This document shows positions 8,174-16,241 of a DNA stretch of 60,773 nt, in pieces (the stretch's first letter is position 1; every line of letters begins with the position of its first letter). The notes beneath the pieces were generated by a model that saw only the letters and a program-made list of their open reading frames with translations, was not told the origin of the DNA and did not search any database. Source of the stretch: Thalassobaculaceae bacterium (GTDB lineage: Bacteria; Pseudomonadota; Alphaproteobacteria; Thalassobaculales; Thalassobaculaceae); the NCBI GenBank assembly GCA_029212785.1, contig JARGOG010000028.1, positions 1 to 60,773 of the forward strand, in the 5' to 3' direction. The translations under genes were made by a program, and so were the position numbers.

Positions 8174-9234
8174 AGCAGTCAACCGCGCTCGATCTCCGGG
8201 TTTACGCTGGCCTGATCGCCTTCGGAATCCTGGGACCGATCCTGTTCCCGGACTATGTCCAGACCATCGCCGTCATGTGGCTGATGGTGCTGATGGCGGT
8301 CACCTGGGACATCACCGGCGGGCAGATGGGTTACAACTCGCTCGGCAATGTCTGTTTCTTCGGCATTGGCATGTACGCCTCGGCAATTGTGCAGATCTCC
8401 CAATTCACCGACGTCGCGGCCTATACCGCCGCGTTCGGCGCCATCAGGGTCGAGTTCACCGACGCCCAGTATTTCACCGGCCTGTTCTTGGGGCTGATCG
8501 CCGGCGGTATCGCGGCGGCCGTCTTTGCCTTGCTGATCGGACCGGCCATGCTCGGGCTCCGGGGGCCGTATTTCGCCATCGGCACGCTGGGTCTGGCCGT
8601 GGCCGTCGGGGAACTGGTGGCGGGCTGGGGCTATGTCGGCGGCGGCGGCGGCATCTCGATGCCGGTCTATCCGGGTGACGCCGGCGCCGGCGCCTGGATG
8701 TTCTACGTCCTGCTCGCCGTCCTGGCGCTGGGAACCCACCTCGTCGTGCGCTGGCTCTATTCGACCCAGTTCGGCTTGGCGATCAACGCCATCCGTGATG
8801 ACGAGGACAAGGCCGACGCGATGGGCATCCACGCCAACCGCTACAAGACCATGGCCTGGGCCTTCGCCGCCTTCTTCATGGGCATTGGCGGGGCGATCTT
8901 CGGCAACATGTCCGGCTTCATCGAGCCGCTGGAGGTTGCCTTCCCGACCGCGACCTTCGGTATCTTCATGGTCGCCATGGCCCTGCTCGGCGGCAAGGGG
9001 ACGCTCTGGGGGCCGGTGCTCGGCGCCATCCTGTTCCACATCGTCAAGGAAGTGACCTGGACCTACTTGCTCGGCTGGCAGTGGGTGGCGCTGGGCGCGA
9101 TCATCATCATCAACATCGTCTACTTCCAGCAGGGCATCCTCGGTTGGGCCCAGGACAGGTGGCCGGCCGCCTTCGGGCTGACGGTCGACAGGGGCGGGGC
9201 CGCGCGGCCGGCGGCCGGGGAGGCAGCGGAATGA
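8170..9234 (+). CDS. livM: Branched-chain amino-acid-type ABC transporter permease LivM
   Basis: A 354-residue inner-membrane permease with about ten hydrophobic segments. GLRGPYFAIGTLGLAVAVGE and the later AINAIRDDEDKADAMGIHANRYKT are classical LivM motifs (the IRDDExxAEAxGI-type EAA loop), followed by MALLGGKGTLWGPVLGA. It partners LivH. It overlaps livH by four bases at its start and the livG ATG by four bases at its end. Confidence 0.93.
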   Translation: MKQSTALDLRVYAGLIAFGILGPILFPDYVQTIAVMWLMVLMAVTWDITGGQMGYNSLGNVCFFGIGMYASAIVQISQFTDVAAYTAAFGAIRVEFTDAQYFTGLFLGLIAGGIAAAVFALLIGPAMLGLRGPYFAIGTLGLAVAVGELVAGWGYVGGGGGISMPVYPGDAGAGAWMFYVLLAVLALGTHLVVRWLYSTQFGLAINAIRDDEDKADAMGIHANRYKTMAWAFAAFFMGIGGAIFGNMSGFIEPLEVAFPTATFGIFMVAMALLGGKGTLWGPVLGAILFHIVKEVTWTYLLGWQWVALGAIIIINIVYFQQGILGWAQDRWPAAFGLTVDRGGAARPAAGEAAE

Positions 9235-9992
9235 GCGCCGGGGCAGTGAACAACGTCATCGAAGTCCGCGGCGTCTCGAAGGCTTTCGGCGGCGTGCAGG
9301 CGAATACCGACATCTCGATCGACGTGCCCGACGGCAAGATCACCGGTCTGATCGGACCGAACGGGTCGGGCAAGACCACGCTGTTCAACTCGATCGTCGG
9401 CTACCACCCGATCGATGGCGGCTCGATCAAGTTCCGGGGGCGGGAGATCTCCAGCCTGCGGGTGCCGGATATCGCCCGGCTCGGCATGCTGCGCACGTTC
9501 CAGCAGACCCGCATCTATTCGAAGATGAACTGCATGGACAACATGCAGATCTCGGTCAGCCACCGGGACTCCTCCACCTTCTCGATCTTCGCCTCGCGCG
9601 ACACCGGCGAGATCGTCGAGGAGGCGGAGCGGCTGCTCGAATTCGTCGGCCTGTACGAGAAGCGCTTCCTGATCTCCGGGGACCTCAGCTTCGGCCAGCA
9701 GAAGTTGCTGGAATTCGCCATGGCGTTGATGAACCGGCCCAAGGTGCTGCTGCTGGACGAGCCGACCGCCGGCATCAACCCGACCCTGATCAACGGTCTG
9801 ATCGATCGCCTGAAACGGGCCAACGAGGAGCTTGGGGTCACCCTGCTCGTCATCGAGCACAACATGCGGGTGATCATGAATCTGGCCGAGCAGATCTCCT
9901 GCCTGGCCCATGGCGAGCTGCTGGCGACCGGCTCGCCGGACGACCTGCAGAACGATCCCCGCGTGATCGACGCCTACCTGGGAGCCCATTGA
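9231..9992 (+). CDS. livG: Branched-chain amino-acid-type ABC transporter ATP-binding protein LivG
   Basis: A 253-residue ABC ATPase. Walker A is GPNGSGKTT, the Q-loop lies in LRTFQQTRIYS, the signature is the divergent DLSFGQQK (typical of this LivG subgroup) and Walker B is VLLLDEPTAGINP, with the switch His in VIEHNMRV. The start at 9231 (MSAGAVNN) overlaps the end of livM by four bases; longer readings run back into livM. It forms a heterodimeric motor with LivF. Confidence 0.94.
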   Translation: MSAGAVNNVIEVRGVSKAFGGVQANTDISIDVPDGKITGLIGPNGSGKTTLFNSIVGYHPIDGGSIKFRGREISSLRVPDIARLGMLRTFQQTRIYSKMNCMDNMQISVSHRDSSTFSIFASRDTGEIVEEAERLLEFVGLYEKRFLISGDLSFGQQKLLEFAMALMNRPKVLLLDEPTAGINPTLINGLIDRLKRANEELGVTLLVIEHNMRVIMNLAEQISCLAHGELLATGSPDDLQNDPRVIDAYLGAH

Positions 9993-10867
9993 TGAGCGAG
10001 CAGACCGGAACCGAACCTCCCCGTCGCTCCAGCGGCTACGGCAGCGGCGATGTCTCCACCGTCATCTCGGTCGAGGATGTCGTCCGCCAGGCCCAGGCCA
10101 TCGCCGAGGAGGGGCCGAGCGTCGCCGCCCTGGACGCCATGTGCGTCGGCGAGCCCTTCGTCGAGATCACCGACCTGCGGGCCGGCTACGGCAAGATGCA
10201 GATTCTGCACGATTTCAATCTGCGGGTCGGCAAGGGCCAATCGCTCTGCCTGATCGGCCCGAACGGGGCCGGCAAGTCGACGGTGCTGCACTCGATCTTC
10301 GGCTTCACCAACATTTTCTCCGGTTCCATCGTGGTCGGCGGCACCGACGTCACCCGGATGAGCCCGCAGCAGAAGCTGCGCTCCGCCGGCATCGCCTACA
10401 TTCTGCAGGACAAGTCGGTCTTCCCCGGCATGACGGTGGAGGAGAACCTGCTGATGGGCGGGTTCCTGAAGGATCGGCCGGCCGAGGCGAAGGTGGCGGC
10501 GGAGAAGGTGTTCGACAAATACGACCGCCTCGCCGCCCGGCGGAACAAACCGGCCGGCGTGTTGTCCGGCGGCGAGCGCCGTCTGCTGGAGATCAGCCGG
10601 GCGCTGGTGATGGAGCCGGACGTGCTGCTGGTGGACGAGCCGTCGATCGGCCTGGAGCCGCGCTTCATCGACATGGTGTTCGAGATCCTGAACGACCTGC
10701 AGCGGGTCGACGGCAAGACCATCGTCATGGTCGAGCAGAACGCCAAGAAGGGTCTCGAATTCGCCGATCTCGGCTATGTGTTGGTGTCGGGCGAGACCGC
10801 GCTGGCCGGGCCGGGCAAGGAACTGCTGGAGAATCCGGAGGTCGGCCGCCTGTTCCTCGGCGGCTGA
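9992..10867 (+). CDS. livF: Branched-chain amino-acid-type ABC transporter ATP-binding protein LivF, N-terminally extended
   Basis: A 291-residue ABC ATPase: Walker A GPNGAGKST, signature LSGGERRLLE, Walker B VLLVDEPSIGLEP and the switch region MVEQNAKKG. The start is the ATG at 9992, sharing one base with the livG TGA (TGATG). A TTG three bases earlier is also open but unnecessary. About 57 residues rich in Gly, Ser, Glu and Ala precede the first strand (EPFVEITDLRAGYG), so the protein is longer than the roughly 235 residues of ordinary LivF. The role of this extension is unknown. Confidence 0.92.
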   Translation: MSEQTGTEPPRRSSGYGSGDVSTVISVEDVVRQAQAIAEEGPSVAALDAMCVGEPFVEITDLRAGYGKMQILHDFNLRVGKGQSLCLIGPNGAGKSTVLHSIFGFTNIFSGSIVVGGTDVTRMSPQQKLRSAGIAYILQDKSVFPGMTVEENLLMGGFLKDRPAEAKVAAEKVFDKYDRLAARRNKPAGVLSGGERRLLEISRALVMEPDVLLVDEPSIGLEPRFIDMVFEILNDLQRVDGKTIVMVEQNAKKGLEFADLGYVLVSGETALAGPGKELLENPEVGRLFLGG

Positions 10868-10941
10868 CGGCCACATCACAGGGCAATCCGGGGATCTGTG
10901 AGGCAATGGGCGCGGGGCGCTGGACATCGTATCGATCAGGA

Positions 10942-10951
10942 TTGTATACAA
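10942..10951. promoter_or_regulatory. GntR/FCD-type operator (TTGTATACAA)
   Basis: A perfect 10-bp palindrome, TTGTATACAA, 77 bases upstream of the flavoprotein start, in an otherwise featureless 160-base gap after livF. Many FadR-subfamily GntR regulators bind GT(A/C)TAC-type palindromes. An FCD-domain GntR gene lies just downstream (12546-13277), so autoregulation of this unit is a natural hypothesis. Confidence 0.6.
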
Positions 10952-11027
10952 AACATTGAAGACAGATTTTTGAGGGGCCGGCAGAGGCCGCCCCCGGCGC
11001 GCGTGCGCCGCAGAAGGAGAGAAAGTC

Positions 11028-12530
11028 ATGGCTGATTGGGATGTCGTCGTCGTCGGTGCCGGTAACGCCGCACTTTGTGCCGCTCTGTCGGCGCGCGAGC
11101 ATGGGGCCTCGGTTCTGGTGCTGGAGCGCGCCCACGAGGACGAGGGTGGTGGCAACACGCGCTTCACCGCGGGCGCCATCCGCACGGTCTATAACGGCGT
11201 CGACGATCTGCGCGCCCTGATGCCCGACATCACCGACGAGGAAGTCGCGATCACCGATTTCGGCACCTATACCGCCGACCAGTTTTTCGACGACATGTTC
11301 CGGGTCACCCAGTATCGCTGCAACCCGGATCTGGCGGAAAAGCTGATCACCTCGTCCTACGACACGCTGATGTGGATGAAGGGCAAGGGCGTGCGCTTCC
11401 AGCCGATCTGGGGGCGCCAGGCGTTCAAGGTCGACGGCAAGTTCAAGTTCTGGGGCGGCCTGACGGTGGAAGCCTGGGGCGGCGGGCCGGGGCTGGTCGA
11501 GGCGCTCTGGGGGGCGGCTAAGAAGAACGGCATCGAGATCCGTTACTCCACCCGCGCGCTGTCGCTGGAGTATGACGACGTCAAGGTCACCGGCGTGAAG
11601 GTGAAGGGCCCGAACGGCGTCGAGACGATCAGTGCCAAGACGGTCGTTCTGGCCAGCGGCGGCTTCGAGGCCAATCCGGAATGGCGGACCCGCTACATGG
11701 GACCGGGCTGGGAGTTGGCGAAGGTCCGCGGCACCCGCTTCAACACCGGCGACGGCATCCGCATGGCGCTGGATATCGGCGCCTGCCCCTACGGCAACTG
11801 GTCCGGCGGTCACGCGGTGGGCTGGGATTTCAATGCGCCGGAATTCGGCGACCTCGCGGTCGGCGACAACTTCCAGAAGCACTCCTATCCGTTCTCCATC
11901 ATGGTGAATGCCGAGGGTAAGCGCTTCGTCGACGAGGGCGCCGATTTCCGCAATTACACCTACGCCAAATACGGCCGGGTCATTCTCAATCAGCCGGGCC
12001 AGATGGCCTGGCAGATCTTCGACCAGCAGACCGTCCACCTGCAGCGCGACGAGTACCGCATCCGTCAGGTGACCAAGGTCACCGGCGCGACCTTGGAGGA
12101 ACTGGCGGGCAAGCTGGAAGGCGTGGACAAGGACGCCTTCCTGGCCGAGGTGAAGGCCTATAACGCGGCGGTTCAGACCGGCGTAGAGTTCAATCCGAAC
12201 GTCAAGGACGGCCGCGGCACCAAGGGTCTCTCGGTGCCGAAATCGAACTGGGCCGTGCAGATCGAGCAGGGACCGTTCGAGGCCTATCAGGTCACCTGCG
12301 GCATCACCTTCACCTTCGGCGGCCTGCGCATCGACGACCGCGGCCAGGTGGTCGATGTCGACATGAACCCGATTCCCGGTCTTTATGCGGCGGGCGAACT
12401 GGTCGGCGGCCTGTTCTACTTCAACTATCCGGGCGGCACCGGCCTCATGTCCGGCGCGGTGTTCGGCAAGCTGGCGGGTACGGGGGCCGGCGAGGAAGCG
12501 ACTTCCGGTCGTGCCAACGCCGCCGAGTAA
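11028..12530 (+). CDS. FAD-dependent oxidoreductase, tricarballylate dehydrogenase (TcuA)-like
   Basis: A 500-residue flavoprotein of the fumarate-reductase/succinate-dehydrogenase flavoprotein superfamily. The N-terminal dinucleotide-binding fold VVVVGAGNAALCAALSAREHGA, with an acidic residue in VLVLERA at the end of strand 2, closely resembles TcuA, which oxidises tricarballylate to cis-aconitate. The second FAD motif is AGELVGGLFYFNYPGGTGLM near the C-terminus (about 451-470). A strong ribosome-binding site (AAGGAGAG) sits before the ATG. The TcuB electron-transfer and TcuC transport partners are not in the window. The gene follows the liv operon and is 15 bases from gntR. The substrate may be the compound imported by the liv-type transporter (inference). 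Confidence 0.8.
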   Translation: MADWDVVVVGAGNAALCAALSAREHGASVLVLERAHEDEGGGNTRFTAGAIRTVYNGVDDLRALMPDITDEEVAITDFGTYTADQFFDDMFRVTQYRCNPDLAEKLITSSYDTLMWMKGKGVRFQPIWGRQAFKVDGKFKFWGGLTVEAWGGGPGLVEALWGAAKKNGIEIRYSTRALSLEYDDVKVTGVKVKGPNGVETISAKTVVLASGGFEANPEWRTRYMGPGWELAKVRGTRFNTGDGIRMALDIGACPYGNWSGGHAVGWDFNAPEFGDLAVGDNFQKHSYPFSIMVNAEGKRFVDEGADFRNYTYAKYGRVILNQPGQMAWQIFDQQTVHLQRDEYRIRQVTKVTGATLEELAGKLEGVDKDAFLAEVKAYNAAVQTGVEFNPNVKDGRGTKGLSVPKSNWAVQIEQGPFEAYQVTCGITFTFGGLRIDDRGQVVDVDMNPIPGLYAAGELVGGLFYFNYPGGTGLMSGAVFGKLAGTGAGEEATSGRANAAE

Positions 12531-12545
12531 GGCATACTCCCGAGC

Positions 12546-13277
12546 ATGGCGCGGGGTGGGAAGAAGCTCGAACTGGCGGATGGCGAACCGAGTGCCGTCG
12601 AGGATGTCGGCCGGCCCACATCCGAGTCCCGGGGCGAGTGGACCTACCACCGCCTGCGGGAAGCGATTCAAGCCGGCGAACTGAAGCCGGGTGAGCGGAT
12701 CCGCGAGATAGAGATGGCGAAGCGGCTAGATGTCAGCCGCACGCCGGTCCGCGAGGCGCTGCGCCGCCTTGAGGCGGACGGGCTGCTCACCTTCGTGCCC
12801 TATCGCGGCATGGTCATCGCCGAGCTGGATCACCAGGCGGTGATGGAGTTGTACCAGATGCGGGAAGTGCTGGAAGGCACGGCCGCCGGGCTTGCCGCGC
12901 GCCACGCGTCGGAGGCGGAGATCACGTTGCTGCGGGATCTGATCGCCGCCGATCCGGGCGACGGCGATCCCAGGGCGCTCGCCACCCACAACCGACAGTT
13001 CCACGGCACGCTGTACCGCGCCGCCCACAACCGCTATCTGCTGAAGACCCTGAATGTGCTGAGCGATGCCATGGCGCTGCTCGGCATGACGACCCTGTCG
13101 CTCACCGGGCGGTCGGGCACGGCGCGCCAGGAGCACCAGGAAGTGCTGGACGCGATCGAGGCGCGTGACCAGGCCCGGGCCGAGACGGCGGCGCGCTATC
13201 ACATCCGCGAGGCCCAGCGGGCCCGCCTGCGCCTGATGTTCGACGGCGAGAAGAAGAACAAGTCCACTCCCGACTAA
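12546..13277 (+). CDS. GntR family transcriptional regulator with FCD domain
   Basis: A 243-residue DNA-binding protein. An N-terminal winged helix (about 30-98) carries the GntR signature IRAGE-like segment IQAGELKPGERIREIEMAKR, then LDVSRTPVREALRRLEADGLL. The C-terminal all-helical FCD ligand-binding domain (about 100-230) has the metal-ligand-type residues in HNRQFHGTLYRAAHN and a late EHQEVLDAIEARD. It is probably the effector-responsive repressor of the flavoprotein and perhaps of the liv genes. It is co-oriented with the flavoprotein gene, 15 bases after it, and the palindrome TTGTATACAA upstream is a plausible operator. Confidence 0.9.
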   Translation: MARGGKKLELADGEPSAVEDVGRPTSESRGEWTYHRLREAIQAGELKPGERIREIEMAKRLDVSRTPVREALRRLEADGLLTFVPYRGMVIAELDHQAVMELYQMREVLEGTAAGLAARHASEAEITLLRDLIAADPGDGDPRALATHNRQFHGTLYRAAHNRYLLKTLNVLSDAMALLGMTTLSLTGRSGTARQEHQEVLDAIEARDQARAETAARYHIREAQRARLRLMFDGEKKNKSTPD

Positions 13278-13400
13278 CGCTGGGTCTCCACCACTCCTCC
13301 TCTCCGACTTCCTGGAAGCGCGGCACGGTCCTGAATTGCCCGCCGGGTTAGATCCAGAGACTGTCCAGGGAGACGGGGGGCGGGGTTGGATATCCCCACA

Positions 13401-13429
13401 AGAAAACGGCCCGACTGAAAGCCGGGCCG
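13401..13429 (-). terminator. Rho-independent terminator of the F0 ATP synthase operon
   Basis: Read on the minus strand: CGGCCCG, nine-base loop, CGGGCCG, then TTTTCTT. It starts about 27 bases after the stop of the b-subunit gene and lies in the gap between converging gntR and atp genes. Confidence 0.85.
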
Positions 13430-13455
13430 CAATCCGTATCGTCTGTGACCACGTC

Positions 13456-13938
13456 TTACTGGAGACGGGTCGGGATCTCGTCGATGGCGTTGGCGACCAG
13501 CTTCTTCTGGGTCGCGGCATCCATGTTGTCCTCGATCAGGCGCCGGGTCGCGGCGACGGCGAGGTCGACCATCTGCGCCCGGACTTCCTGAAGGGCCTTG
13601 GCTTCAGCCGCCTGGATCTTCTCCATGGCGACCTGCTCGCGGCGGGCAAGCGACTGCTCCAGCTTTACCTCGGCCTCTTCGCGCATCCGCACGGATTCGG
13701 TCTTGGCATGCTCCAGGATGGCCTCGGCCTCCTGCAGCGCGTCGCGCTGGCGGCGCTGGTAGTCGGCCTTGGCGGCCTGGGCTTCCTCGCGAAGCTGCTG
13801 CGCCTCGTCGAGTTTGCGCTTGATCTCCTCGGCCCGCTTGTCCAGCCCGCTCACGATCGGGCGCCAGCCCTTCCAGTAAACCAGGGCCAGGAACAGGACG
13901 AAGGAGACGGCGACCCAGAATGTCGGATCGGAGAACAT
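13456..13938 (-). CDS. atpF: F0F1 ATP synthase subunit b
   Basis: A 160-residue peripheral-stalk subunit. One N-terminal transmembrane helix (TFWVAVSFVLFLALVYWKGW, about 6-25) is followed by a long charged coiled coil rich in Glu, Lys, Arg and Ala reaching the C-terminus. It pairs with subunit b' to form the heterodimeric stator found in photosynthetic and alphaproteobacterial ATP synthases. Last gene of the operon, sharing one base with the b' stop (TGATG) and followed by a clear terminator. Confidence 0.95.
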   Translation of the reverse strand: MFSDPTFWVAVSFVLFLALVYWKGWRPIVSGLDKRAEEIKRKLDEAQQLREEAQAAKADYQRRQRDALQEAEAILEHAKTESVRMREEAEVKLEQSLARREQVAMEKIQAAEAKALQEVRAQMVDLAVAATRRLIEDNMDAATQKKLVANAIDEIPTRLQ

Positions 13939-14546
13939 CAGGCGCCTCCCTGCATGGCGGCTTCGACCGCCTTGCCGATCTTGGCGTCGCTCACCTTCAG
14001 GCCGGTCAGTTTGGCAGTCGCCTCGGCGGCGGCTTCACTGGCCACGGATTTCAGGCTCTCCAGAGCCTGGGTCCGCTGCTCGGCGATACGGGCCTCGGCG
14101 GCCTTGGTGGTCTCGGCGGTTTTCTTCGCCGCTTCGGCCTCGGACTTGGCATGGGAGTCGGCGATCTCGTCCATGGCCTTGCGGACAAGGTCATGGGCCT
14201 GGGACCGGGCGTCGGCCACCGCCTTCTCGTACTCTGCCTTTACCGTTTCCGCTTCGCCGCGCAGGCGGTCGGCGGTCTCGATGTCGTCCTCGATCCGCTC
14301 CTGCCGCTCCTCGAGCACGTCGGCGATGCGCGGGATCGCGACCTTCGACATGACGATGTAGAGCAGGATAAAGCTGACGATCAGCCAGAAGATCTGGGTC
14401 GGATAGGTCGTGGCGTCGAGCTGCGGCAGGCCACCGCCGCTGCCGGGATGGTCGGTGCTCGCCGCCCAGGACGGCACGGCCGCAACCGCCGCGGCGGCGG
14501 CGAGGCCGACGCGCCGGGACCAGCGGGTCACGCTGTTGGCGATCAT
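13938..14546 (-). CDS. atpF2: F0F1 ATP synthase subunit b'
   Basis: A 202-residue second b-type stator subunit. The N-terminal part is Ala-rich and signal-like (about 1-29), then comes a Gly/Pro/Asp linker and a transmembrane helix (QIFWLIVSFILLYIVMSKVA, about 51-70). A long coiled coil from IPRIADVLEERQERI to the end follows. It is longer than subunit b because of the N-terminal extension, a usual feature of alphaproteobacterial b'. It lies between atpE and atpF, with a hairpin separating it from atpE. Confidence 0.93.
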   Translation of the reverse strand: MIANSVTRWSRRVGLAAAAAVAAVPSWAASTDHPGSGGGLPQLDATTYPTQIFWLIVSFILLYIVMSKVAIPRIADVLEERQERIEDDIETADRLRGEAETVKAEYEKAVADARSQAHDLVRKAMDEIADSHAKSEAEAAKKTAETTKAAEARIAEQRTQALESLKSVASEAAAEATAKLTGLKVSDAKIGKAVEAAMQGGA

Positions 14547-14572
14547 GTCGTCATCCTCCTGACGGGGGTCGA

Positions 14573-14598
14573 GGGTGCCAGCCGGATGGCGGGCACCC
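14573..14598 (-). terminator. Intercistronic hairpin between atpE and the b' gene
   Basis: GGGTGCC, A, GCC, tetraloop GGAT, GGC, G, GGCACCC: a nested stem with one A/G mismatch, starting nine bases after the atpE stop. No T-run follows, so it is likely an mRNA stabiliser or attenuator helping to produce excess subunit c, which the c-ring needs in many copies. Confidence 0.6.
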
Positions 14599-14606
14599 GA
14601 ACCGGA

Positions 14607-14831
14607 TCAGGTGAACAGGATGAGGAACGCGATCAGCAGCGCGAACAGCGCAACGGCTTCCGTCAGGGCAAAGCCCAGAATGCCGATGCCGAAGACCTCG
14701 CCGCGCGCCGCCGGGTTGCGGGCGATGGACGCGATCAGGGTCGAGAAGATGTTACCGATACCGACACCGACACCCATCAGGGCGATGACGGCAAGACCGG
14801 CTCCGATCATCTTGGCGGCTTCGAGTTCCAT
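14607..14831 (-). CDS. atpE: F0F1 ATP synthase subunit c
   Basis: A 74-residue proteolipid made of two transmembrane helices joined by a polar loop with the conserved RNPAARGE motif. The first helix has the glycine-rich packing motif GVGVGIGN. The second carries the proton-binding carboxylate, Glu58 in [11 protein letters not shown]. Glu with no obvious sodium-site polar signature suggests a proton-driven ring. The gene lies between atpB and the b' gene. Confidence 0.97.
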   Translation of the reverse strand: MELEAAKMIGAGLAVIALMGVGVGIGNIFSTLIASIARNPAARGEVFGIGILGFALTEAVALFALLIAFLILFT

Positions 14832-14892
14832 GGGTCGTATCCTTCCGTTCGTTGGGAGGTTGAGGCTGGGTTGATGGTACGCGACGGACCGA

Positions 14893-15618
14893 TCAGTGCA
14901 GATGGATCGCGTCGTAGAGATAGATGCAGGTCAGAATCGTGAACACATAGGCCTGCAGGACGGCAACGAGCACCTCGAAACCGGTCAGCGCCACCAGCAC
15001 GGCGAGCGGGGCGACACCGGCGACGCCGAGGGCCACGACGAAGCCGCCGAACACCTTCATCATGGTGTGGCCGGCCATCATGTTCGCGAACAGTCGCACC
15101 GACAGGCTCACTGGACGCGACAGATAGGAGAGGATCTCGATCGGGATCAGCAGCGGGGCCATATAGACCGGCGCGCCCGACGGGAAGAAGAAGGTGAAGA
15201 AGTGGAAACCGTGCTTGACCAGCGCGATCACCGTGATGGCGACGAAGATGGTGATCGCCATGGCGAAGGTGACGATGATCTGGCTGGTGAACGTGTAGCT
15301 GTACGGGACCATGCCGAGCAGGTTGCCGACCAGGATGAACATGAACAGCGAGAAGATCAGCGGGAAGTAGGGTCGGCCTTCCGAACCCACGTTCTCGCGC
15401 ACCATATTGGCAATGAACTCGTAGGACAGTTCTGCCATCGACTGGATGCGCGTCGGGACCAGATGGCGACCGCTCATCGACTGGGTCAGGAACACACCGA
15501 TCACCACGGTCGCCAGGATCATGAAGGCGGCCGAATTGGTGAAGGAAATGTCCATGCCCGCGACATGAAGCTCCGGGCCAATGGTCTTGATCTGGAATTG
15601 TGCGACCGGAGATGCCAC
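14893..15618 (-). CDS. atpB: F0F1 ATP synthase subunit a
   Basis: A 241-residue membrane protein with five to six hydrophobic helices. The essential stator arginine is in [18 protein letters not shown], and the proton-channel helix near the C-terminus ([20 protein letters not shown]) carries the conserved Glu and Gln. It provides the two proton half-channels against the c-ring. It lies four bases after atpI and 61 bases before atpE. Confidence 0.97.
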   Translation of the reverse strand: MASPVAQFQIKTIGPELHVAGMDISFTNSAAFMILATVVIGVFLTQSMSGRHLVPTRIQSMAELSYEFIANMVRENVGSEGRPYFPLIFSLFMFILVGNLLGMVPYSYTFTSQIIVTFAMAITIFVAITVIALVKHGFHFFTFFFPSGAPVYMAPLLIPIEILSYLSRPVSLSVRLFANMMAGHTMMKVFGGFVVALGVAGVAPLAVLVALTGFEVLVAVLQAYVFTILTCIYLYDAIHLH

Positions 15619-15621
15619 CTG

Positions 15622-16032
15622 CTACCCCTCTTTTTTACCGCCGTCCGGCGAACCGCCGTCCGAATGATCCGACCCTTTCGGGCCATCCCCGTGTGAACCG
15701 TCGCCGCCCGGGTTCTGCTTATACCCGACCGACAGGCCCTGTCCGGTTGCCGCGCGGTAGACGTTCATCATCCCGCCCGCAGCACCGAGAAAGAAAAACA
15801 GGATCAACATCCAGGGGGACGTCCCCAGCCATCGATCCAGTCCGTATCCAATCGCCGCTCCGACGACGACGCCGGCAACAAGCTCGACGCCGACGCGGAA
15901 GGCAAGTCCCATCGCGGACCCAGGCAGCCCCGAATCCAGTCCTCCGCGCTTTGCGTCCTTCTTCGTGCCCCGCGCCCGCCTCACGCGGTCGGCCAGGCTG
16001 TCGAGTGAAGGCGGGGAGTTTTTGTCGTCCAT
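15622..16032 (-). CDS. atpI: ATP synthase protein AtpI
   Basis: A roughly 136-residue assembly factor with two central transmembrane helices (GVELVAGVVVGAAIGYGLD and WMLILFFFLGAAGGMMNV). A polar Gly/Asp/Ser/Lys tail follows. AtpI family members help c-ring assembly or magnesium supply in F0 operons. I prefer the start MDDKNSPP at 16032; an in-frame ATG at 16098 would add 22 residues with no ribosome-binding site. First gene of the F0 operon. Confidence 0.88.
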   Translation of the reverse strand: MDDKNSPPSLDSLADRVRRARGTKKDAKRGGLDSGLPGSAMGLAFRVGVELVAGVVVGAAIGYGLDRWLGTSPWMLILFFFLGAAGGMMNVYRAATGQGLSVGYKQNPGGDGSHGDGPKGSDHSDGGSPDGGKKEG

Positions 16033-16145
16033 TCCCCGTATCAGACCCGGTCGTTCGGGTCCCCGCAAGCGGTTCAGTCCGGACCCCGGCGCGCCCATGG
16101 ACGCGACGAATCCCGCGCTTGCCGGACCCCCGGCGAAGCGGCGCC

Positions 16146-16174
16146 ACCATACGCAGGGGCCTGTAGGGTGTCAA
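16146..16174 (-). promoter_or_regulatory. Sigma-70-type promoter of the F0 operon
   Basis: On the minus strand: TTGACA (perfect -35), a 17-base spacer, TATGGT (-10, four of six matches). It sits in the gap between smc and atpI, with transcription predicted to begin near 16139, about 105 bases upstream of the preferred atpI start. It is the best-matching promoter I found in the window. Confidence 0.75.
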
Positions 16175-16241
16175 GGCTGCGGCCGCACTGCGAAAAGCGC
16201 CGCAAGTATCTGATTATCAATAATATTTCTTCAAGTCGTTT

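Noticed and set aside
10725-12671. A 648-codon minus-strand frame over the flavoprotein gene
   Set aside because: The plus strand encodes a clear TcuA-like flavoprotein; the opposite frame has shadow-type composition only.
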